Source: Streptantibioticus rubrisoli (GTDB taxonomy: Bacteria; Actinomycetota; Actinomycetes; Streptomycetales; Streptomycetaceae). From it: a stretch of 64,000 nucleotides of DNA. The translations under genes and the position numbers were made by a program. Position 1 is the stretch's first letter, and every line of letters begins with the position of its first letter. The notes beneath the pieces were generated by a model. It had not been told where the DNA came from. It searched no databases and was given only the letters and a program-made list of their open reading frames with translations. The stretch lies in the NCBI RefSeq assembly GCF_024436055.1, contig NZ_JANFNH010000001.1, positions 62,001 to 126,000 of the forward strand, given 5' to 3'. Below, one piece after another: positions 32,661 to 40,157 of the stretch.

Positions 32661-33329
32661 CTAGTCCCTTGCATACTCGGTTGGGTCCTGCACTCCGGCC
32701 CTCCTGAAAGCCCTCCGGCGGTCGTGGCAGGTGGCACAGGTGCCGCACTGCTTCTCCTCGCCCCTGAAGCAGCTCCAGGTGTCCTCCCAGCGGACCCCGA
32801 GGGACTCGCCGAGGTGGATGACGTCGGATTTCTGCATGCTGACCAGAGGGGCCACCACGGACAGGCCATCCGGGACGAATTCCGCCGTGGCGACCCCCTC
32901 CATCGCGTTGAACGCCGCAACGAACTCCCTTGTGCAGTCGCCGGTCTCGGCATCGCCCGCGATCGAGCCGATCGCGACCTGGTCAGCCTGCTCGGCGACG
33001 GCCGCTGCCACCGCGACGGTCAGCAGGATGGCGTTCCGGTTCGGAACGACGAATTCGCGGCTGCGGACCGCGGGATCGTAGTCCGGCACCTCGACCCGCC
33101 GGTCGGTCAGCGAGTTTCCGGGGAGCAGGCCGCCGAGCCCTTGGAGGTCGACCACCCGCATCGAGGCACCAAGGCGGTCCGCGGTGAGCCGGGCCGACTC
33201 GTGCTCGCGGCGGTGCCGCTGCCCGTAGTCGATGGCCAACAGCCGTAGTTCGTGGCCCTGTCGGCGGAGCTGGTGGGCGACGACGGTCGACTCCACTCCT
33301 CCGGAGAAAAGCACAACTGTCCTTGGCAT
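32661..33329 (-). CDS. queC: 7-cyano-7-deazaguanine (preQ0) synthase
   Basis: 222 residues. It uses ATP and ammonia to convert CDG through the amide to preQ0. The PP-loop is VVLFSGGVESTVVAHQL (SGGVES instead of the common SGGLDS), with AIDYGQRHRREHESA, VPNRNAILLTVA and a C-terminal zinc site CFRGEEKQCGTCATCHDRRRAF. It is the first gene of the operon. QueF and tgt, which would send preQ0 to tRNA queuosine, are not in the window, consistent with a secondary-metabolite role. Confidence 0.94.
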   Translation of the reverse strand: MPRTVVLFSGGVESTVVAHQLRRQGHELRLLAIDYGQRHRREHESARLTADRLGASMRVVDLQGLGGLLPGNSLTDRRVEVPDYDPAVRSREFVVPNRNAILLTVAVAAAVAEQADQVAIGSIAGDAETGDCTREFVAAFNAMEGVATAEFVPDGLSVVAPLVSMQKSDVIHLGESLGVRWEDTWSCFRGEEKQCGTCATCHDRRRAFRRAGVQDPTEYARD

Positions 33330-33422
33330 GAATCGCTTCCGCTCTCAGCTCTCTCGGTAGGCCCGGTCGCCGTTGCCAACGAGACTTCCACCAGCGGATC
33401 TACGGCTGATCTGTCAATCGCT
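33330..33422 (-). promoter_or_regulatory. leader/promoter region of the queC operon
   Basis: Upstream of queC, a TTGACA hexamer lies on the minus strand at 33417-33412. It is followed by two GATC-containing repeats 12 bases apart that might be SARP-type direct repeats. No good -10 was found. A small inverted repeat TCTACG/CGTAGA with a 2-base centre is at 33422-33435. I saw no preQ1 riboswitch-like pattern. Confidence 0.3.
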
Positions 33423-33890
33423 CTACGCCCGTAGACGTGCTGTTCCAGGCGGCTTCGCCTGCCGAAAACACCACATGGCGGCGGCCACCAGGGATTCGAG
33501 TAGTTCCTCGGCGACGTCGGCGGCCACGCCCAGCGCGGCCGCGGGACCCGGCACGCTGACGTCCGGCTCGCCGACGGCGGCGATCAGCCGGAACGCCCGG
33601 GCTTGGCTCTGCGTCAGCCACTGGTAGCTGAGTTCGAAGCACCGATCGACGGCGAGTCGCCGACCCTCAGCGCGGCACACCGGGTCCGCTGGTCGGCAAG
33701 CCGGTCAGCCATCGTCTGGATGGTCCAGGGGGCCTGGAAGCCAGCCTGGTGCCGGCGATCCGGATGGCGAGTGGCAGAAAACCGCAGAGCGAGACCAGCG
33801 CGCGGGCGGCCCTCGGCTCGGCGGCGACCCGGTCGGGGCCACAGACGGCCACCAACAGCTGCACCGCCCTGATCCCGCTGATCGCCCGCA
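33423..33890 (-). pseudogene. frameshifted SARP/AfsR-type regulator remnant (NB-ARC C-terminal part)
   Basis: Three minus-strand frames join into one familiar stretch. The first has AEPRAARALVSLCGFLPLAIRIAG, with core LCGFLPLAIRIAGTRLA; the next has WTIQTMADRLADQR; the last has FELSYQWLTQSQARAFRLIA and AEELLESLVAA. This is the NB-ARC/winged-helix end of AfsR-like activators, comparable to CGNLPLAVRIAGSRLAARP in the intact gene at 36354. Two frameshifts break it, and the SARP DNA-binding and BTAD domains are gone. It lies directly upstream of queC in the same direction, so it may be the dead pathway activator. Confidence 0.72.
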
Positions 33891-34087
33891 CCGGCTACAT
33901 CGGCCCGACCGCCTTCGTCGTCAACCTGCTCACCGCCGCCGCGCTCACCGTACTGCTCCGTGCGCTGCGCGCGCCGCAGGGCGGCGACGAGACCAGCCCC
34001 GGTGTCTACCGGGCGGTGGCGGGCGACCCGGTGGCAGCGGACGCCGGAGAACCGGAACCGATCCCCCTCACGGTTCCTGCGGACTGA
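33855..34087 (+). pseudogene. transporter C-terminal fragment
   Basis: A plus-strand reading with one strong membrane helix (GPTAFVVNLLTAAALTVLLRAL) and a polar, Glu/Pro-rich tail to the stop at 34085-34087 looks like the 3' end of a membrane transporter. No start or earlier spans are present, and its 5' edge runs into the SARP remnant on the other strand. Family not recognised. Confidence 0.35.
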
Positions 34088-34527
34088 GTACGCGAAGCCA
34101 GCCGATGAGAACCGCCTCCGCCACAGCGACCCGCCTCGACCTTCATTGAAGGGGGTGCTGGATGTATACCTGGGCACGCGTGGTCCCGCGGCGCGGCGAC
34201 CAGGGAGATGAGCGCAACCAGCTGATGGCCAGCGCAAGGACATCCCGTCCGCCCCCGTCAGTACGGCCCGCCTCTACCCAGCTCACTCGGCATCAGGCTG
34301 GTTGGTCCCATGGGCGCTTCACCGCGGTTGGCTGACCAGCCGTACCCGCAGACCGCCGGGCGGCGGGGACGGTGCGGGGAGAGATGCGGCGGTTGCGCCG
34401 AACGCATGTGAACATGTTGTGAGCTGTGTGTTGATTAGGTGTTTATCATGTGTGCATCACGGCTTCGGACACTCCTCGAACGGCTTGGCCACCAAGGCCG
34501 GGCAGGGAATGGAGAGGGAACATCCCG
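34088..34527. other. 440-bp region without a recognisable gene
   Basis: Several short frames but none with family sequence or a good ribosome-binding site. The last ~90 bases are AT-rich for this genome and probably contain the promoter for the secreted protein at 34528. Confidence 0.4.
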
Positions 34528-34935
34528 ATGCGAGTTCGAAGATTCAAGCGTCGTGCCGCTGTCGCACTGGCCGCCGCGGCGATCGCCGGTGGCGTTGGTC
34601 TGGCGGGCGCGGGTACGGCCTCCGCCTCCACTGGCGGGGGCTGTGGCGGCTCCGCCTGGCGGCAGGCGTGCATCAGCGTCGGTTCGCACGGCGTCAACTC
34701 CGACGCTTACACCAACTTCGCCAGCAACGCCTGCGCCGTCGATGTCATGCTGTGGGACTACACCACCAACACCCGCTGGGACAACTGGCGGCCCTGCGGC
34801 ACGGGCTGGACCCACTATCAAGGCACCTTACTGGGCAACCCGACCCCGGGCCACGACTACAAGAGCGAGCTGCGGGTCTACTGGCAGGGCGGCAGCGGTT
34901 ACGACTACAACGTCAGCCCGGACCTGATCGACTGA
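34528..34935 (+). CDS. small secreted protein of unknown function
   Basis: 135 residues from ATG 34528 with GGAGAGGGAA upstream. A signal peptide (RRFKRRAAVALAAAAIAGG, cleavage probably after ASA) is followed by a ~105-residue mature domain rich in Trp, Tyr and Asn. It contains three Cys: GGGCGGSAWRQACIS, NACAVDVMLWDYTTN and NWRPCGTGW. The composition suggests an extracellular beta-sandwich. I do not recognise the family. It sits among gene relics but has normal codon use and no defects, so it is probably expressed. Confidence 0.65.
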   Translation: MRVRRFKRRAAVALAAAAIAGGVGLAGAGTASASTGGGCGGSAWRQACISVGSHGVNSDAYTNFASNACAVDVMLWDYTTNTRWDNWRPCGTGWTHYQGTLLGNPTPGHDYKSELRVYWQGGSGYDYNVSPDLID

Positions 34936-34979
34936 TCCGCCCTGGCGGGCCCTCGCTGCCAGGTATGAGCGGGGGCGCG

Positions 34980-35400
34980 CCTGATCGAAGGACCCGGCTG
35001 GTGCGCCACACCGACCGTCGCCTACGCGCGGGAACTCGGATACGACGTCCGGTCCCACCGAGGCCTTCGTGCGGCACGAGACCGGTGGGTACCTGGACCC
35101 GTGGCACGACCGGCTCAAGGACCTCTATGTGGCCATCATGGCCGACCTCGGCGTCCCGATCGGCAAGGACGTCGCCGAACCCGCCTCCCTGGCCGCGATG
35201 GAGCACCACAAGGAGAATGACCCCGCTCTAGCCTGCAGCCCGTCGGCAATCGATCCCACGGTCAAGGGCGGCGTGGGCAAGACGCGAAAAACGCCCGCAG
35301 GGCCGCAACTACCGCGACGCAGAGCGATGGTCGGCTCTGGAGCGGCCTACCTGACGCCCGGACATCCGGGCAGCGGTGATCTCCAGGGCGAGGGCCGACA
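34980..35400 (+). pseudogene. remnant of a telomere-associated protein (Tap)-like gene
   Basis: Frames stitched together give PTVAYARELGYDV, then after a frameshift PTEAFVRHETGGYLDPWHDR, LKDLYVAIMADLG and AMEHHKENDPALA, a TVKGG segment, and after another shift NYRDAERWSALERPT, stop, RPDIRAAVISRARA. The stop replaces what should be Trp (TGG to TGA). I recall this chain from the C-terminal half of Streptomyces Tap proteins, which recruit the terminal protein to linear replicon ends. N- and C-terminal parts are missing. It may come from a linear plasmid or an old chromosome end. Confidence 0.55.
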
Positions 35401-35597
35401 GGCTCCGCAAGGTGGCAGGCGTGGCGAAGAGGGTTGGCAACTTGCCACACTGACGGGGCGGTTGAGGTGTGACAGGTCGTGGTGGAGCCGGGCGGCAGCC
35501 CTGGTTCAGCCCGCCGTGGGCAGGGCGGCTACGCCGGTGACGTGGTCCCAGACGGCGAAGCGGGTGTTCATATCAGACCCGTACTGGGATGCGGTCA

Positions 35598-36215
35598 TCA
35601 GGTGACGGCGGGGCCCCGAAAATGGGGTGAGATCCGGCTGAATGCGACGAGGAACTTCTGTGCTTGCCTCGGTGCGCGGAAGCCTTTCATGGCGCGCTTC
35701 GCGCTGGCGGGTGGGCTGATACGAAATTCTCCGAGCGGTTGTTCAGCCCCTTGTGCGAGCGATGTTCCACCGAGCCCATCAGTCCCCGGTGAGCCGGTCC
35801 GTAGGAGCGGCACTTGTCGGTGATCAGTACCCAGGGCACCCGGCACTGCTCTTCATCAGCTTGGCCATGAACCTCTTCGCGGGCTTCGCGTCCCGCCGGG
35901 ACAGGACCAGATGTCCAGTACATGGCCGTCCTGGTCCACACAGCGCCACAGATGCTGCCGCACCCCATGGACCTTGATGAACACCTCATCGAGATGCCAC
36001 TTGTCGCCGACCCGCGGCCGAGCCGGCGCAGCCTGGCGGCCTAGGCGGGCCCGAACTTCTCGCTCGACTGCCGGACGGTCCCGTGGAAGACGAGCCCACG
36101 GGTCAGCGGCAGTTCCTCGACCTCGCGGAAGGACAGCGCGAAACCAGTGAAACAGCCACACCGCATGGGAGATGATCCCCGCCGGGAACCGGAACCCCTT
36201 GTACGACACCGCCAG
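35598..36215 (-). pseudogene. decayed IS6-family transposase
   Basis: Minus-strand pieces in three frames follow the IS6/IS26 transposase order: SYKGFRFPAGIISHAVWLF, LSFREVEELPLTRGL, GDKWHLDEVFIKVHGV and LWRCVDQDGHVLD (DDE region), WVLITDKCRSYG, EHRSHKGLNNRSEN (final catalytic Glu) and QAQKFLVAFSRISPHF. At least three frameshifts separate them, so the element is dead. I could not confirm terminal inverted repeats. Confidence 0.8.
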
Positions 36216-36353
36216 CTCGGTCCCCAGGGCTGGCTCCTCCCAGATGAACACCAAGCCCGGCGATCGCCCCAGATCCGAGGCACCTCACTCAAGTTGACAA
36301 CGCCCATGGAGCGGCTGGGCGCTGAGGCGACGGACGAGAACACCAAAGGTACG

Positions 36354-38201
36354 GTGGAGTCTGTGCGGTTCCGGGTGCTGGGGCCCCTGAGCGTCGAGGT
36401 CGGGGGGCGCCGGGTCGCGAGCGGGCCTCCCCAGCAACAGGCGGTGTTGACAGCTTTGCTGTTGCGGTGGGGGGCCGTCACCTGTATCGACCGATTGCTC
36501 GCCGATGTCTGGGGCGACGAGGTACCGGCCTCGGCGGTCGGGATCGTACGCACGCACGTCTGGCAGATACGGCGCCGGATTGGGGCGGAACTGCTGGAGT
36601 CCGTGGGCGACGGCTACCGGATGAACGTTCCCCCCGCGGGCATCGATGCCCATTGCGTGCAGGACATGACGAACAGCGCGGCGCGGGCGCAGCGCGAGGG
36701 GCGTGTCGAGGATTGTTCCCGCCTGCTGGAGCAGTCGGTGGCGCTGTGGCACGGCGACTCCCTGGCCGGCGTGCCGGGTCCGTTCGCCGAGAGGGAACGT
36801 GAACGGCTGGGCGAACTACGCTTCATCCTTCAAGAGAAGCGGATGGCCATGGACGTCTCACTGGGCCGGTACACCCGAGTGATCCCAGAACTCGTCGCGT
36901 TTACTCAGCAGTGCCCGTTCCGGGAGGGACCCTACGGCTCGCTCATGCGTGCGTTGTACGCATCGGGGCGCCAGGCCGAGGCGCTGTCGGTGTTCGCACG
37001 GGCACGTCGATTACTGGGCGAGGAGTTAGGCATCGAACCCGGCCCGCAACTGCGTGCCCTGCATGAGCGGGTCCTGGCCGACGACCAGACGCTGGCCGGG
37101 CCGCACCTCCCGGACCCTTTCGAGGAACTCGTGCCGGAGGGCGAACCAGAGGGGCGGGAGTCGTCGCGAGTCGATCTCAGTGGCTCGCTGCGGCCCGCTC
37201 AATTGGCGCCCGACATCTGCGACTTCAGCGGACGCGGGGATCTGGTGGCCGAACTGTGCGGGACCTTGACCGCGGGGCAACCGCACGCCTTGCCGGTCGT
37301 CGCGCTGTGCGGAATGGCCGGGGTGGGCAAGAGCGCCCTGGCCATGCGAGTGGCCCATCGCGTCAAGGCCCGCTTCCCCGGCGGCAACCTCCATATCGAT
37401 CTGCGGGGAAGCACAGAGGAACCCCTGGACCCGCGAGAGGCGCTGGGCGGTCTTCTGACAGCGCTCGGGATACCCGAACACGCGGTCCCGTCCGGGTGCG
37501 AGGACCGGGCACGGCTGTTCCGGAGTGTGCTGGAGGACCGGGCGGTCCTGCTGGTTCTCGACGACGCGCGGGATACCGCTCAGGTCGAGCCGCTTCTGCC
37601 GGGCTCGGCGCGGTGTGCGGTGGTGGTCACCAGCCGACGGTCCCATCTGACGGGTATAGCAGTGGTCCGGCACGTGTCGCTGGGTGTGTTCGACGACGAG
37701 GAGTCCTGCGGACTGCTGGCGCGGATCATTGGCGAGGAACGCCTCGCCCGGGAGCCGCAGGCCGCGCGACGGCTGGTGGCCGCGTGCGGAAACCTGCCGC
37801 TGGCGGTGCGGATCGCGGGTTCCCGGCTCGCGGCGCGGCCGACCTGGGAGGTGGCGGACCTAGCGGACCGGCTGGCGGACGAACGGCTGCGCATGATCGA
37901 ACTGAGGTGCGGCCCCGCGACGGTGACTGCGTCGTTCGCGCGTGGCCACTGTCTTCTGGACAAGCGGCAGGACGATGCGCTGCGCCGACTGGCCTCGCTC
38001 GACTCGCCGCAGATCCGGCCGGGGGACGCCGCGACGGCTCTTTCGCTTCCCGGCGAGGAGACACTGGCGCTGCTGGAGTCGTTAGCGGACGTGACCCTGC
38101 TGGAGTCGGTGTCACCGGACGACTACCGGTTCCACCCGCTTGTCCGGGCCTTCGCCCGCGCCCTGCCACCCACGACCGCCCGGCAGACCGTCACCGCATG
38201 A
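36354..38201 (+). CDS. SARP-family (AfsR-like) transcriptional activator with NB-ARC domain
   Basis: About 615 residues from GTG 36354; ATG 36306 and GTG 36363 are alternatives. An OmpR-like DNA-binding domain (VRFRVLGPLSVEVGGR, DRLLADVWGDEVP, LRRRIG-like QIRRRIGAELL) precedes a BTAD domain (PFREGPYGSLMRALYASGRQ, ELGIEPGPQLRALHERVL). The NB-ARC ATPase shows Walker A CGMAGVGKSALAMR, VLLVLDDARD and LPLAVRIAGSRLA. There is no TPR tail, unlike AfsR. Pathway-specific SARPs activate nearby clusters, and the preQ0/Dap operon 3 kb away is the obvious target; this is inferred. Confidence 0.88.
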   Translation: MESVRFRVLGPLSVEVGGRRVASGPPQQQAVLTALLLRWGAVTCIDRLLADVWGDEVPASAVGIVRTHVWQIRRRIGAELLESVGDGYRMNVPPAGIDAHCVQDMTNSAARAQREGRVEDCSRLLEQSVALWHGDSLAGVPGPFAERERERLGELRFILQEKRMAMDVSLGRYTRVIPELVAFTQQCPFREGPYGSLMRALYASGRQAEALSVFARARRLLGEELGIEPGPQLRALHERVLADDQTLAGPHLPDPFEELVPEGEPEGRESSRVDLSGSLRPAQLAPDICDFSGRGDLVAELCGTLTAGQPHALPVVALCGMAGVGKSALAMRVAHRVKARFPGGNLHIDLRGSTEEPLDPREALGGLLTALGIPEHAVPSGCEDRARLFRSVLEDRAVLLVLDDARDTAQVEPLLPGSARCAVVVTSRRSHLTGIAVVRHVSLGVFDDEESCGLLARIIGEERLAREPQAARRLVAACGNLPLAVRIAGSRLAARPTWEVADLADRLADERLRMIELRCGPATVTASFARGHCLLDKRQDDALRRLASLDSPQIRPGDAATALSLPGEETLALLESLADVTLLESVSPDDYRFHPLVRAFARALPPTTARQTVTA

Positions 38202-38647
38202 AGGCCCGCTGCCGACGCGGCCTGCTTTCCCCCGAAACCATCTGCTGACTGGCCAGTGCCCCGTCCAGTCCGCAGCCCGAGCGCTACTTCGGCAGGGTTC
38301 GAGAGTCGGGCCACGAGCGCGGTGAGCTTCGCGGGTGCGTCTGATCGATCACTTCACAAGACGTCAGCAGGTTGAGCAGGAACGCTTCCGTTGCCTCGTC
38401 TACTGCCGTCTCCGCAGTCTTCCCAGCGAGGTGGGTGCCGCGCCGCACCCGCCTCGTGGAGACGGAGGACAGACGTAGATGAAGACCCGGCTGCCGTTCT
38501 TGCGCTTGCGTGCCGAGTGGCCCACAAGGCCTCGCTCCGGATGCTTGTGGCCTTCCGATACCGGGCACTTTCCGGCGAACATCGCGATTGGGGCTGGCCG
38601 TCGATGTGTGTGTATGGTGCAGGGCTTTGTCCTGGATACTGGGCGGC
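38202..38647. other. 446-bp region with possible coding debris
   Basis: No intact gene found. Minus-strand readings near 38290-38430 (DEATEAFLLNLLTSCEVIDQT, then after a shift LTALVARLSNPAEVALGL) and 38480-38580 (CPVSEGHKHPERGLVGHSAR) look like broken coding sequence, but I cannot assign a family. The last part must contain the promoter of the flavin reductase gene. Confidence 0.35.
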
Positions 38648-39262
38648 ATGCGCATCGACTTTGATCCCGAGACCATGGACCGCCAGTCGTTCTACCGGCT
38701 GCTGACCGCCACCGTTGTGCCCCGGCCGATCGCCTGGGTGTCCACCGTCTCCGGTGACGGGGTCGCCAACCTCGCCCCCCACTCGTTCTTCACGATCGCC
38801 AGTGTTCAGCCGCCGATCGTGCAGTTCACCTCGGTCGGGCGGAAGGACTCGCTGCTCAACGTCGAGGAGACGGGGGAGTTCGTGGTGAATTTCGCGCCCG
38901 AGCAGCTGTTTGAGCAGATCAACGCGACCGCGACGGATTTTCCCCGTGGGGTCAGTGAGTTTGACGAGGTTGGTGTGGCACGTGAGCCCAGTGCGCGGGT
39001 GAAGCCGCCGCGGGTCGCCGCGTCGCCGGTGGCGTTGGAGTGTGAACTGCACAGCACGCTTCGGTTCGGTGACTCCACCGTGGTGTTCGGGCGGGTCGTG
39101 CACGCGGCGGTGTCCGAGGCGGTGCTCAACGACGGGCACCCGGAGGTGCGCGAGATGCGTCCGCTGAGTCGGCTCGGCAAGGACGAGTGGGGGACGTTCG
39201 GCGACGTGCTGGAGATCTCGCGGGTCCGCTACGCGGACTGGCCGGGGCGCGTCGGCGGCTGA
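38648..39262 (+). CDS. flavin reductase-like FMN-binding protein
   Basis: 204 residues from ATG 38648. The split-barrel flavin-binding fold is recognisable by FYRLLTATVVPRPIAWVSTV, GVANLAPHSFFTIASVQPP and TGEFVVNFAPEQLFEQIN. Members reduce FMN for a partner oxygenase or bind FMN themselves; no partner is adjacent. The next gene starts 34 bases on and may share the transcript. Confidence 0.85.
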   Translation: MRIDFDPETMDRQSFYRLLTATVVPRPIAWVSTVSGDGVANLAPHSFFTIASVQPPIVQFTSVGRKDSLLNVEETGEFVVNFAPEQLFEQINATATDFPRGVSEFDEVGVAREPSARVKPPRVAASPVALECELHSTLRFGDSTVVFGRVVHAAVSEAVLNDGHPEVREMRPLSRLGKDEWGTFGDVLEISRVRYADWPGRVGG

Positions 39263-39296
39263 GCGCGGGCGCCGTCGGAGCGGTGACAATGGTGTG

Positions 39297-40148
39297 ATGG
39301 ACGAGGACGAGCGGGCCCCGGTGTACCGGAAGGTGGACTTCGGCGTCGCCCGGCTGCTGCCGGACGTGGACCGGCCGCGGGCGTGGCTGCTCACGGTGGA
39401 CGGTGCGCCGCAGTCGTACGTCGACCTGGACGACCCGGAGTACCTGGAGTTCGAGTACGTCCGACGGCTCGGTCACGCGCTGGACGGTGCCGCGGCGCCC
39501 GGGCGCGCGCTGGATGTGGTGCATCTGGGCGGCGGCGCGTTGACGCTGCCCCGGTATGTCGCCGCGACCCGGCCGGGGTCCCGGCAACAGGTCGTGGAGG
39601 CCGACCACGGCCTCGCCCAACTCGTCGCGGACGTACTGCCGTTGGCGGCCGACTCGGACGTCGAAGTGCACACCTGCGACGCCCGCGGCTGGTTGGAGCG
39701 GGCCGCGGCCGAATCGGCGGACGCGCTGGTGACCGATGTGTTCGGCGGTTCCCGGGTGCCCGCGCATGTGACGTCGGTGGAGTACCTACGGGCCGCGGCC
39801 CGGGTGCTGCGGCCGGACGGGCTGTATCTGGCCAACCTCGCCGACGGTGCGCCGTTTGCCTTCCTGCGTTCGCAGATCGCCACCGCGGCGGCGGTGTTCC
39901 CGCACGTATGCCTGGTCGCCGAACCCTCCGTGCTGCGCGGACGGCGGTTCGGCAACGCGGTGCTGGTGGCGGGGGCGCGGGAGCTGCCGGTCCCGTACCT
40001 GGCGCGACGGGTGGCTGCCGACGCGTTCCCGGCCAGGGTCGAACACGGCGCCGGGCTGCGGCAGTTGGTCGGCGACGCGCGTCCGGTGCGCGACACCGAC
40101 GCGGTGCCGTCGCCGCGGCCGCCGGACGGTGCCTTCAGCCTGGGGTGA
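39297..40148 (+). CDS. spermidine-synthase-like methyltransferase-fold protein
   Basis: 283 residues. The Rossmann core shows VVHLGGGALTLPRYVA (glycine loop), VVEADHGLAQLV (acidic residue after beta-2) and ALVTDVFGGSRVP. This places it among actinobacterial spermidine-synthase-like proteins annotated as SAM-dependent methyltransferases. Residues for aminopropyl transfer cannot be confirmed by eye. GTG 39294 immediately precedes the chosen ATG 39297. Confidence 0.75.
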   Translation: MDEDERAPVYRKVDFGVARLLPDVDRPRAWLLTVDGAPQSYVDLDDPEYLEFEYVRRLGHALDGAAAPGRALDVVHLGGGALTLPRYVAATRPGSRQQVVEADHGLAQLVADVLPLAADSDVEVHTCDARGWLERAAAESADALVTDVFGGSRVPAHVTSVEYLRAAARVLRPDGLYLANLADGAPFAFLRSQIATAAAVFPHVCLVAEPSVLRGRRFGNAVLVAGARELPVPYLARRVAADAFPARVEHGAGLRQLVGDARPVRDTDAVPSPRPPDGAFSLG

Positions 40149-40157
40149 GGTGCCGGT

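Noticed and set aside
33330-33420. preQ1/preQ0 riboswitch in the queC leader
   Set aside because: No A-rich tail or conserved pseudoknot pattern could be recognised, and the stretch is only about 90 bases long.
33614-34243. A 209-residue minus-strand frame near the SARP remnant
   Set aside because: Only its last ~40 residues match the regulator family; the rest is out of frame with the recognisable pieces.
35480-35580. A 21-residue minus-strand ORF (MNTRFAVWDHVTG...) beside the IS remnant
   Set aside because: Too short and unsupported; probably the edge of a deleted gene.
38400-38582. A 60-residue minus-strand ORF upstream of the flavin reductase
   Set aside because: It looks partly coding but has no recognisable family or ribosome-binding site, so it is reported only as debris.
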